Part shown: piece after piece, positions 15,678 to 21,895 of the stretch
Numbering within the stretch: the stretch's first letter is position 1
How the letters are laid out: the number at the start of each line of letters is the position of its first letter
Origin: an uncultured Collinsella sp.
GTDB taxonomy: Bacteria > Actinomycetota > Coriobacteriia > Coriobacteriales > Coriobacteriaceae
Length of the DNA stretch: 21,895 bases
Assembly (NCBI GenBank): GCA_900549135.1
Contig: URNI01000020.1
Coordinates: 1 to 21,895 of the forward strand
Direction: 5' to 3'
Translations under genes and position numbers: made by a program
The notes under the pieces: model-generated
Told to the model about the DNA's origin: nothing
Database searches by the model: none
The model's input: the letters and a program-made list of their open reading frames with translations, nothing else

Positions 15678-16409
15678 ATGCTTACCAAACTCCTCTGCGA
15701 ATTCGGCGCAACGGCCCTCATGATCATCTTTGGCGTGGGCGTGCACTGCGATACCGTGCTCAAGGGCACCAAGTATCAGGGCTCCGGCCACATGTTTGCC
15801 ATCACCACCTGGTCTTTTGGCATTTCGGTCTGCCTGTTTGTCTTTGGCGGCGCCGTGTGCATGAACCCTGCCATGGTGCTTGCCCAGTGCATCGTAGGCC
15901 TGGTGCCGTGGAGCAGCTGCATCCCCTTCATGATTGCCGATATGCTCGGCGGCTTTGTGGGCGCCGTAATCGCTTGGTTGATGTATGCCGATGAGTTCAA
16001 GGCTTCCGATGGTGTCATCGATCCCATTGCCCAGCGCAATATCTTCTCGACCAACCCCACCACCGAGGGTACGAACTATGCCCGCAACTTCTTCTGCGAG
16101 GCTATCTGCACTTTTGTGTTCATCAGCGCCATCCTTGCTGCTGCTAACCGTGCTGGCGAGAACGTCCTGATGCTCGCCATCTGCGTCGGTCTGATCGTTT
16201 GGGCTGTTGGCATGGGCATGGGCGGCATCACCGGCTTCGCCATGAACCAGGCTCGTGACCTTGGTCCTCGCATGGCCTATCAGGTGCTGCCGATCAAGAA
16301 CAAGGCTGACAACAACTGGAAGTACGGCCTGCTCGTTCCTGGCATCGCTCCGTTTGTCGGTGCCGCTCTGGCCGCGCTGTTTGTGCACGGTTTCTTGGGC
16401 ATGTTCTAG
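15678..16409 (+). CDS. larD: MIP/aquaporin family channel, probable lactic acid channel LarD
   Basis: 243 residues with six hydrophobic segments and two pore half-helices, the plan of major intrinsic proteins. In L. plantarum a MIP-family protein, LarD, is encoded in the lar operon and passes lactic acid; position directly after larA suggests the same role. The first signature is CMNPAMVLAQ (NPA at 63-65). The second reads AMNQARDLGPR (NQA at 190-192) instead of the usual NPA, although the selectivity-filter Arg193 is kept. An insertion rich in polar residues (about 103-135) sits in the middle loop. ATG 15678 has AAGAAAG and ATAAGG upstream. Assignment to LarD rather than another glycerol-type channel is by context. 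Confidence 0.82.
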   Translation: MLTKLLCEFGATALMIIFGVGVHCDTVLKGTKYQGSGHMFAITTWSFGISVCLFVFGGAVCMNPAMVLAQCIVGLVPWSSCIPFMIADMLGGFVGAVIAWLMYADEFKASDGVIDPIAQRNIFSTNPTTEGTNYARNFFCEAICTFVFISAILAAANRAGENVLMLAICVGLIVWAVGMGMGGITGFAMNQARDLGPRMAYQVLPIKNKADNNWKYGLLVPGIAPFVGAALAALFVHGFLGMF

Positions 16410-16435
16410 TCTGAGGCTACATAGTTGTTCGCTGG

Positions 16436-16550
16436 CCGCATGGGGTAACTTCCCAGCGCGTCCTCGGACATGAAAGAACCCCCGCTGCGCACTTCGTGCG
16501 GCGGGGGTTCTTTCGTCCTGCGGAATGCGCTGGGAAGTTACCCCATGCGG
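16436..16550. repeat. Two-tier palindrome family B, copy B2
   Basis: Perfect 24-bp outer stem (16436-16459 with 16527-16550) and perfect 14-bp inner stem (16472-16485 with 16501-16514), separated by 12-nt spacers GTCCTCGGACAT (16460-16471) and GTCCTGCGGAAT (16515-16526). The apex is CGCAC-TTC-GTGCG. All helices differ from those of B1. Inside the spacers GGAC pairs with GTCC, a C-G to G-C switch relative to B1. It lies between the convergent larD and tetR genes and could terminate both strands. Confidence 0.85.
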
Positions 16551-16577
16551 ACAGCTGCGGGATCTTGGCCACGTTGG

Positions 16578-16641
16578 AACAAGCAGCCCAACATATAAAT
16601 CTGAATTTGGATTTGGATGGGAGGGGCTTGTTGCTGTTGGG
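16578..16641. other. Possible pseudoknot between B2 and the tetR stop
   Basis: AACAAGC (16578-16584) can pair with GCTTGTT (16626-16632), and CCCAAC (16587-16592) with GTTGGG (16636-16641). The pairs cross, as in an H-type pseudoknot. The rest of 16551-16717 is G-rich and shows no gene. Confidence 0.25.
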
Positions 16642-16717
16642 GGCGGTGAAGCGCGAGTGACACTTTGGGATGCGTGGCGCCCTGGGTTGGGGCGATGCTT
16701 TGGGATGATGTTCTTAC

Positions 16718-17257
16718 TTAGTTGAAGAGGGGTTTTATGGCCGATAAGTAGTCTTTGGCTACGTCGGCTTTGTCTACTTGAAAGTTGTGCCAGGCCCACC
16801 ATTGGACGGTGGCTACGAAGCTTGAGGCTATGTGGTGTAGTAGGAAGCTGCGGTCCATGGTGCCGGCGGGGCCTGCGGGGTCGGCGGGGACGGTTTCGGC
16901 TGCGCGCGACATGATGGTCTTGCGGAGACAGTCGGCGAAGACGCGCGAGCCGGCTCCGGCTACGAGGGCTCGAACGCCCTGACGGCGTTCCCAGAGGTTG
17001 TTGAGGATATGCTCGACTTGCACGAGTGGGTCGTCGAGCGGCGTACCATCGTCGTCGAGGGCGTGGGTGCAGATGTCGCTCACGAGCTCGGACAGTAGGT
17101 CGTCTTTGCTCTTAAAGAGGCCGTAGAATGTCGCGCGGCCTACGTGGGCGCGAGCGATGATGTCGCCGACAGTGATCTTGCCGTAGTCCTCCTCGCGAAG
17201 GAGCTCGGAAAACGCCGTGACAATAGCGGCGCGGCTTTTTTCTTTGCGGGCATCCAT
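16718..17257 (-). CDS. TetR family transcriptional regulator of the lar locus
   Basis: 179 residues from ATG 17257. The N-terminal TetR helix-turn-helix is clear: KSRAAIVTAFSELLREEDY, then KITVGDIIARAHVGRATFYG and LFKSKDDLLSEL. The C-terminal ligand domain is of the generic TetR type. The open frame continues 71 codons upstream inside larC, but that stretch is Arg-rich out-of-frame translation and is not part of the protein. The larC stop and this ATG are separated by two bases (TAACCATG) with no Shine-Dalgarno site, so translation is probably by coupled re-initiation. It is the last gene of larB-larC-tetR and probably regulates that operon through the inverted repeat at 19009-19042, perhaps sensing lactate. 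The L. plantarum lar locus uses a CRP/FNR-type regulator (LarR) instead. Confidence 0.85.
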   Translation of the reverse strand: MDARKEKSRAAIVTAFSELLREEDYGKITVGDIIARAHVGRATFYGLFKSKDDLLSELVSDICTHALDDDGTPLDDPLVQVEHILNNLWERRQGVRALVAGAGSRVFADCLRKTIMSRAAETVPADPAGPAGTMDRSFLLHHIASSFVATVQWWAWHNFQVDKADVAKDYLSAIKPLFN

Positions 17258-17259
17258 GG

Positions 17260-18171
17260 TTATGCATCCACTTGAACAAGCAGGCAACGGAGCGTGCCGG
17301 AGCAACCCTCGTAGGGACGCTTGCCGGCGCCGTAGCCGACGGCTTCGATGCGGTAGCGTGCCGGCAGGTGCTCGGACGTGCGCAGCGCGGCGACGATGGC
17401 GGCGCCCGTGGGCGTCACGAGCTCGCCGGCGACCGGTGCGGGCGTGAGGGCGATATTGCCCGCCTGGCATAGGTTGACAACGGCGGGGACGGGAATGGGC
17501 ATGAGGCCGTGGGCGCAGCGGATGGTGCCGTGGCCCTCGGAAAGCGACTCGACCACGATGTCCTCAATACCCAGGTCATCGAGGCAGATGGCGACAGCGC
17601 AGACGTCGACGATGGAGTCGACGGCGCCCACCTCATGGAACATGACGGTTTCGGGCGTTTTGCCGTGGGCCTTGGCCTCGGCGGCGGCAAGTGCGGTAAA
17701 GATGGCGAGCGCACGACGCTTGGCGCCATCGCTTAGCTGTGAGCCGTCGATGATGGCGGTGACGTCCGCCAAAGAACGGTGGTGATGGTGGTGGGCGTGA
17801 TGATGCCCCTCATGGCCATGGCCGTGGGTCTCATGATCATGCTCATGGCAGTGCTCGTGCTCGCCATGGTCATGATGGTGGTGCTCATGTTCGTGCGTGT
17901 GCTCGGCAGTTGCTTCGTTGCCGTAGAGCCAGGCCATATCGTGATCGTGGTTCTCGAGCTCCTCTGCAAGCTGGACGTCGAAATCGCAGGCGTCGATGCC
18001 ATGCTTGTTTGCACGCGTGACGGCGATCGTAAAGCCGTCGACCGGCAGTGTGGCGAGCTGTTCGCGCAGGTGCTCCTCGCTGGCGCCCAGGTCGAGCAGG
18101 GCCGCGACGGTCATATCGCCGCTGATGCCCGAGGTGCCGTCGATGATAAGCGTGTGCTGATGATTGGACAT
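17260..18171 (-). CDS. larC: LarC, nickel-insertion protein lacking the LarC2 domain
   Basis: 303 residues. LarC inserts nickel into the pincer nucleotide in a CTP-dependent step. The N-terminal LarC1 domain is complete: DGTSGISGDMTVAALLDLGA, FHEVGAVDSIVDVCAVAICL, GLMPIPVPAV, VAGELVTPTGAAIVAAL and a terminal IEAVGYGAGKRPYEG. Residues 91-131 contain 24 His in 41 positions, a nickel-binding or storage segment. The family normally continues with a LarC2 domain of about 120-150 residues, fused or, in L. plantarum, joined by programmed frameshifting. Here the TAA comes just after LarC1 and tetR begins two bases later. Its ribosome-binding site TAAGGAG overlaps the larB stop. Confidence 0.9.
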   Translation of the reverse strand: MSNHQHTLIIDGTSGISGDMTVAALLDLGASEEHLREQLATLPVDGFTIAVTRANKHGIDACDFDVQLAEELENHDHDMAWLYGNEATAEHTHEHEHHHHDHGEHEHCHEHDHETHGHGHEGHHHAHHHHHRSLADVTAIIDGSQLSDGAKRRALAIFTALAAAEAKAHGKTPETVMFHEVGAVDSIVDVCAVAICLDDLGIEDIVVESLSEGHGTIRCAHGLMPIPVPAVVNLCQAGNIALTPAPVAGELVTPTGAAIVAALRTSEHLPARYRIEAVGYGAGKRPYEGCSGTLRCLLVQVDA

Positions 18172-18181
18172 GGAATGCTCC

Positions 18182-18964
18182 TTAACGGGCGCGGGATGTG
18201 CCGGCGCTCAGATGATTGATAAGACTTGCCTGGTAGGCGGCGCCGAAGCCGTTGTCGATGTTGACGACTGAAACGCCGCTGGCGCAGGAGTTGAGCATGG
18301 CGAGCAGCGCGGCTACGCCGCCAAAGCTCGCGCCATAGCCCACGCTGGTGGGGACGGCGATGACCGGACAGCTCACCAGACCGCCGATAACGCTCGCCAG
18401 CGCGCCCTCCATGCCGGCGATGGCGATGACCACCTGCGCCTGGGCAAGTTCCTCGGCATGCGCGAGCAGGCGGTGCAGGCCGGCGACACCTACGTCGTAG
18501 AGGCGGTCGACCTCGTTGCCATAGAACTCGGCCGTCAACGCGGCTTCTTCGGCGACGGGTAAGTCGCTCGTGCCGGCGCAGGCGACGACGATGCGTCCGT
18601 TGCCGGTAGGGGAGGTCTTGCCGCCCACGAGGGCGAGCTGCGCGTCCGGGACATATCCCAGGTCAATGCCGTTGCCGAGAAGCTCAGCGGTGCGCGCGGC
18701 TTTTTCGGCATCCAGGCGCGTGACCAGGATACGTTCCTGGCCGGCATCGCGCAGCGCTTCGATAATGGCGGCAATCTGCTCGGCGGTTTTACCGGCACCG
18801 TAGACAACCTCGCCGGCTCCCTGGCGCACTCCGCGCGAAAGATCGAGCTGCGCAAAACCCAGATCGGCGGTTGGCGCCGTCTGGAGGCGCGTGAGGGCGA
18901 CTGCCGGGGTGACTACTCCGCCGGCAACATCGCTCAGCAATTGCTCAAGATCTTGCTTATCCAT
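18182..18964 (-). CDS. larB: LarB, nickel-pincer nucleotide biosynthesis carboxylase
   Basis: 260 residues. LarB carboxylates and hydrolyses nicotinic acid adenine dinucleotide, the first step of nickel-pincer nucleotide synthesis. The N-terminal part carries GEVVYGAGKTAEQ; the C-terminal half is a PurE-like domain with ACAGTSDLPVAEEAA, IAGMEGALASVIGGL, PVIAVPTSVGYG and NSCASGVSVVNIDNGFGA, where Cys227 corresponds to the Cys that bonds the pyridinium ring in characterised LarB. ATG 18964 is preferred (GAAGGGAAC a few bases upstream) over an in-frame start eleven codons earlier. larC starts 10 nt after the stop. A promoter with an overlapping operator lies at 19009-19069. Confidence 0.93.
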   Translation of the reverse strand: MDKQDLEQLLSDVAGGVVTPAVALTRLQTAPTADLGFAQLDLSRGVRQGAGEVVYGAGKTAEQIAAIIEALRDAGQERILVTRLDAEKAARTAELLGNGIDLGYVPDAQLALVGGKTSPTGNGRIVVACAGTSDLPVAEEAALTAEFYGNEVDRLYDVGVAGLHRLLAHAEELAQAQVVIAIAGMEGALASVIGGLVSCPVIAVPTSVGYGASFGGVAALLAMLNSCASGVSVVNIDNGFGAAYQASLINHLSAGTSRAR

Positions 18965-19008
18965 ATATGTTCCCTTCGACGGCGCAAAGTCTAGCACTCA
19001 AAGGGTAT

Positions 19009-19069
19009 GTTTCCGAACACTAAGACAAAATTGTTCGGAAACTATAGGACAGACTGATTCAATTGTTAG
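19009..19069 (-). promoter_or_regulatory. larB promoter with overlapping operator
   Basis: On the minus strand CTAACA (19064-19069) and TATAGT (19041-19046) are separated by 17 nt, a good sigma-70-type pair. GTTTCCGAACA (19009-19019) and TGTTCGGAAAC (19032-19042) are perfect 11-bp inverted arms with a 12-nt spacer, starting within the -10 and covering the transcription start. This is the expected position for a TetR-type repressor site, and tetR is the third gene of the operon. Confidence 0.72.
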
Positions 19070-19078
19070 ACGGATCGG

Positions 19079-19714
19079 CTAGTCACGCAGGATGATGTCC
19101 ATGGCGAGCATCAGGTTGCGCTCGTCGATGGCAAACGGGGCGGCTTCGCGCGTCTTGGGCTTGGCGCAAAACGCGATGCCCGTGCCCGCAGCCTGAATCA
19201 TGGGGATGTCGTTGGCGCCGTCGCCGATTGCCACGGTATGGGCCATGTCGACACCGCACTCAACTGCCCAGTCCAGCAGCTGGATGAGCTTGGACTCCTT
19301 GGTCACAATGTTGGCAGCCAACTTACCGGTGAGCTTGCCGTCCATGACTTCCAGGCGGTTGGCCAGGCAAAAATCGATGCCCGCGGCGGTTACGATCTTG
19401 TCAGCGACCTCGTGGAAGCCGCCGCTTACCACGCCGACCTTCCAGCCCTTGCTGTGTGCCGAGCGCACAAGCTCTAACGCGCCGGGGGTAAACGTCACGC
19501 GCTCAAAGGTGCGCTCGAACACACTCTCGTCCAAGCCGGCAAGCAGCCCCACGCGTTCCTCGAGCGCCTGCTTAAAGTCGAGCTCGCCGCGCATGGCGCG
19601 CTCGGTGATCTTCGCCACTTGCTCGCCTACGCCGGCCTCCTCGCCCAACAGGTCGATGACCTCCTGGTTGATGAGCGTGGAGTCGATATCCATAACAATG
19701 AGGCGTGCAGTCAT
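19079..19714 (-). CDS. serB: Phosphoserine phosphatase
   Basis: 211 residues of the HAD superfamily, the short SerB form without an N-terminal ACT domain. It dephosphorylates O-phosphoserine, the last step of serine synthesis. Motif I is VMDIDSTLINQE with nucleophile Asp9 and acid/base Asp11. The cap has EEAGVGEQVAKITERAM, motif II is VVSGGFHE, a Lys follows in the LTGKLA/TKESK region, and motif IV is GDGANDIPMIQAAG. ATG 19714 is chosen because GGAAAGG lies just upstream; an in-frame start at 19759 is less likely. The larB promoter begins right after its stop, with no terminator between them, so some read-through into lar is possible. Confidence 0.92.
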   Translation of the reverse strand: MTARLIVMDIDSTLINQEVIDLLGEEAGVGEQVAKITERAMRGELDFKQALEERVGLLAGLDESVFERTFERVTFTPGALELVRSAHSKGWKVGVVSGGFHEVADKIVTAAGIDFCLANRLEVMDGKLTGKLAANIVTKESKLIQLLDWAVECGVDMAHTVAIGDGANDIPMIQAAGTGIAFCAKPKTREAAPFAIDERNLMLAMDIILRD

Positions 19715-19907
19715 GGTGGGCCTTTCCGAGTGCAGTTGTATTGGGGCACATTGTCGCACGCGGCGCGCCTGGGCGACGGCCAGGCCGCGTCAATTGTTTC
19801 GTCTCCGTCAAGTCTTTGGGCAAGAGTTACTTTTTCGCGGTACATCGACGTGGGTGCGATAAGATAGAACGCCATGTCCGGCTGCGCGGTTTACGCAGGC
19901 TGGGCAA

Positions 19908-19949
19908 ATCTGTACGACGCCGCCCGGAACGACACGGGGCGGCACAGAT
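19908..19949 (+). promoter_or_regulatory. Leader hairpin before the aspS ribosome-binding site
   Basis: ATCTGT (19908-19913) pairs with ACAGAT (19944-19949), and GCCGCCC (19919-19925) with GGGCGGC (19937-19943), leaving a 5-nt bulge on the left and an 11-nt loop. It ends four bases before AAAGGAGG, close enough to affect ribosome access. A weak -10-like TAAGAT at 19860-19865 would start the transcript upstream. It has no T-box features. Confidence 0.45.
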
Positions 19950-19970
19950 CCATAAAGGAGGATCACTGGT

Positions 19971-21758
19971 ATGAGCCAGACCCGTCCCATCGATGAGCAT
20001 TCCATGCACACCCGTACCTGCGGCGAGCTTCGCTTCGAGAACGTGGGCGAAGAGGTCACCCTCACCGGTTGGGTGAGCCGTCGCCGCGACCACGGCGGCC
20101 TTATCTTCTGCGACCTTCGCGACCGCGAGGGCATCACGCAGCTCACCTTCGACCCCGAGCACTCCGATGGCGATGCCTTTAAGATCGCCGAGACCATGCG
20201 TCCCGAGTGGCCCATCAAGATCCACGGCGTCGTGCGCGCCCGTGGCGAGGAGACCACCAACACCAAGCTCGCGACCGGCGAGATCGAGGTCCTGACCGAC
20301 CACGCCGAGGTGCTCAACACGTCCATCACCCCGCCGTTCCAGATCGAGGACGGCATCGAGACCAGCGAGGACACCCGCCTGCGCTATCGCTATCTGGACC
20401 TCCGTCGTCCCGAAATGATGGCCAACCTCAAGCTGCGCTCCGACTTCACCTTTGCCATTCGCGAGGCGCTGCACAACCGTGAGTTCATGGAGGTCGAGAC
20501 GCCCTCCCTGTTCAAGTCCACGCCCGAGGGCGCCCGCGACTTCATCGTCCCCAGCCGCATCCAGCCGGGTAACTTCTACGCCCTGCCGCAGTCCCCGCAG
20601 CTCCTGAAGCAGCTGCTCATGGTCGGTGGCGTCGAGCGCTACTACCAGGTTGCCAAGTGCTTCCGCGACGAGGACCTGCGTGCCGACCGCCAGCCCGAGT
20701 TCACTCAGGTCGATATCGAGATGTCCTTCGTGGACCAGAACGATGTCATGAGCGCGCTCGAGGAGGTTCTGTCCGATGCCTTCGGCCGCATGGGCGTCGA
20801 GATGCCCACGCCGCTGCGTCGCATGAACTACTGGGATGCCATGGACACCTATGGCTCCGACAAGCCCGATACCCGCTATGGCATGCACTTGGTCGACCTG
20901 ACCGACATCTTCGCCAACTCCAAGTTCAAGGTCTTTGCGACCGCCGCAAACGAGGAGGGCTCTGTCGTCAAGGCCATCAACGCCAAGGGTGCCGGTGCCT
21001 GGGCACGTGCCAAGATCGATAAGCTTGCCGGCGTGGCCTCCACGTTTGGCGCCAAGGGTCTGGCTTGGATCGCCTTCCGCGAGGACGGCTCTATCAACAG
21101 CCCCATCGTCAAGTTCTTCTCGGACGAGGAGATGGCGGCTCTGCGCGAGCGCATGGACGTCGAGCCCGGCGACCTTGTGATGTTCGCCGCCGGCCCGCGC
21201 CTGCTCTCTGACGAGATCCTGGGCGGCATGCGTTCCCACATGGCCAACGCGCTCGAGATCAAGCGCGAGGGCCACGACTTCCTGTGGGTCGTCAACTTCC
21301 CGCTGTTCCACTGGGATGAGGACCGTAAGGCCTATGCCGCCGAGCACCAGCCCTTCACCCTGCCGACCGAGACCGACATCGCCAAGATCGAGGCCGACCC
21401 GTTGGCAGCCGGTTCTTGCACCTACGACTTTGTCATGGACGGCTTTGAGGCCGGCGGCGGCGGTATGCGTATCCACAACGCCGAGATGCAGATGTCCATG
21501 CTCAAGCTCCTGGGCTTTACCGAGGAGCGTGCCGAGTCTCAGTTCGGCTTCCTCATGGAGGCCCTCAAGTTTGGTGCGCCCCCGATGGGCGGTTTCGCTC
21601 TGGGCCTGGACCGCGTGTGCATGCTGCTCACCGGTTCCGACTCCATCCGCGACGTCATGGCGTTCCCCAAGACGGCCAGCGGCTCCGACCTTATGTCGGG
21701 CGCTCCGAGTGCCGTTAGCGGCGCCCAGCTCAAGGACGTCAGTCTGCGCCTGATGTAG
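19971..21758 (+). CDS. aspS: Aspartyl-tRNA synthetase
   Basis: 595 residues, the usual bacterial length. An N-terminal OB-fold anticodon-binding domain (about 15-115) carries VTLTGWVSRRRDHGGLIFCD. The class II catalytic core has motif 2 FRDEDLRADRQPEFTQVD, QSPQLLKQLLMVGG, a GAD insertion (about 290-420) and motif 3 GGFALGLDRVCMLLTGSDSI, then AFPKTASGSDLMSGAPS. His41 replaces the Leu that discriminating enzymes such as that of E. coli have here, as in enzymes known to charge both tRNA-Asp and tRNA-Asn, so a non-discriminating enzyme working with GatCAB is plausible but unproven. ATG 19971 follows AAAGGAGG at nine bases. A strong terminator comes after it. Confidence 0.97.
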   Translation: MSQTRPIDEHSMHTRTCGELRFENVGEEVTLTGWVSRRRDHGGLIFCDLRDREGITQLTFDPEHSDGDAFKIAETMRPEWPIKIHGVVRARGEETTNTKLATGEIEVLTDHAEVLNTSITPPFQIEDGIETSEDTRLRYRYLDLRRPEMMANLKLRSDFTFAIREALHNREFMEVETPSLFKSTPEGARDFIVPSRIQPGNFYALPQSPQLLKQLLMVGGVERYYQVAKCFRDEDLRADRQPEFTQVDIEMSFVDQNDVMSALEEVLSDAFGRMGVEMPTPLRRMNYWDAMDTYGSDKPDTRYGMHLVDLTDIFANSKFKVFATAANEEGSVVKAINAKGAGAWARAKIDKLAGVASTFGAKGLAWIAFREDGSINSPIVKFFSDEEMAALRERMDVEPGDLVMFAAGPRLLSDEILGGMRSHMANALEIKREGHDFLWVVNFPLFHWDEDRKAYAAEHQPFTLPTETDIAKIEADPLAAGSCTYDFVMDGFEAGGGGMRIHNAEMQMSMLKLLGFTEERAESQFGFLMEALKFGAPPMGGFALGLDRVCMLLTGSDSIRDVMAFPKTASGSDLMSGAPSAVSGAQLKDVSLRLM

Positions 21759-21781
21759 GGAAGCGGCTACATATTGCCTGT

Positions 21782-21816
21782 AACGAGGGAAGGACACGTG
21801 CCTTCCCTCGTTTTTT
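21782..21816 (+). terminator. Intrinsic terminator after aspS
   Basis: AACGAGGGAAGG (21782-21793) and CCTTCCCTCGTT (21801-21812) form a perfect 12-bp stem with a 7-nt loop, running into TTTTTT. It starts 23 nt after the aspS stop. Confidence 0.92.
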
Positions 21817-21841
21817 GTGAGACGGGGGTGCGCCGGTAACG

Positions 21842-21847
21842 TACAAT
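21842..21847 (+). promoter_or_regulatory. Possible -10 of the next gene
   Basis: TACAAT just after the aspS terminator matches a -10 box at five of six positions. No convincing -35 lies at 16-18 nt, and the gene it would serve is outside the window. Confidence 0.3.
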
Positions 21848-21895
21848 AGCTACCACGTGGCTGGGTTTTGCCGGCCGAATGTGCGATGCCGCGGG

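Noticed and set aside
17258..17470. 71-codon upstream extension of tetR inside larC, considered as a larC2 or frameshift product
   Set aside because: The translation is Arg/His-rich with no LarC2 motifs, and no slippery heptamer is evident before the larC stop.
19009..19042. Inverted repeat as a serB terminator
   Set aside because: No T-run follows on the minus strand, and it overlaps a good -10 for larB, so an operator is the better reading.
19827..21797. 656-codon open frame on the minus strand
   Set aside because: Antisense shadow of aspS for the same reason.

Overview
The window looks like chromosomal DNA from a gut actinobacterium of the class Coriobacteriia, most likely Collinsella or a close relative. 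This is inferred from the GC-rich coding sequence, a lactate-racemase (lar) locus, paired YhgE/Pip membrane proteins and gene gaps packed with long palindromes. I could not run a search, so the genus is an inference. No rRNA, tRNA, CRISPR array, transposase or prophage gene was recognised.

Layout: 1-356 is a gap with two palindromic elements and a promoter. 357-5363 holds two adjacent YhgE/Pip-family membrane proteins. 5364-5702 holds a second copy of the first palindromic element and a terminator. 5703-8671 holds an EamA/DMT permease, an M20-family amidohydrolase and an internally deleted MFS transporter. 8672-8975 is three back-to-back long hairpins in front of hisS (8976-10289). ppc (phosphoenolpyruvate carboxylase) follows at 10547-13360. 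A ~1 kb gap (13361-14350) carries a two-tier palindrome, decayed half-copies of it and an orphan terminator. The lar locus spans 14351-18964: larA and a MIP-family channel (larD-like) on the plus strand converge on larB-larC-tetR on the minus strand, with another two-tier palindrome between them. serB (minus) and aspS (plus) close the window.

How the genes work together: LarA interconverts D- and L-lactate and needs a nickel-pincer nucleotide made by LarB, LarE and LarC. LarB and LarC are here, larE is not. LarC has the N-terminal, nickel-handling domain with a very His-rich segment, but the C-terminal LarC2 domain is missing. The channel probably moves lactic acid. The TetR regulator is in the larB operon, and a perfect 11-bp inverted repeat overlaps the -10 of the larB promoter, which suggests autoregulation.

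The most unusual signal is in the gaps. Several palindrome families (A, B, E, and perhaps F) keep short core blocks while their flanking helices differ completely in sequence but stay perfectly complementary. In family B one core base pair also changes in a compensatory way. They lie in gaps that follow coding regions. This looks like a modular set of structured elements whose helices diverge freely, and it is the best candidate here for something undescribed.
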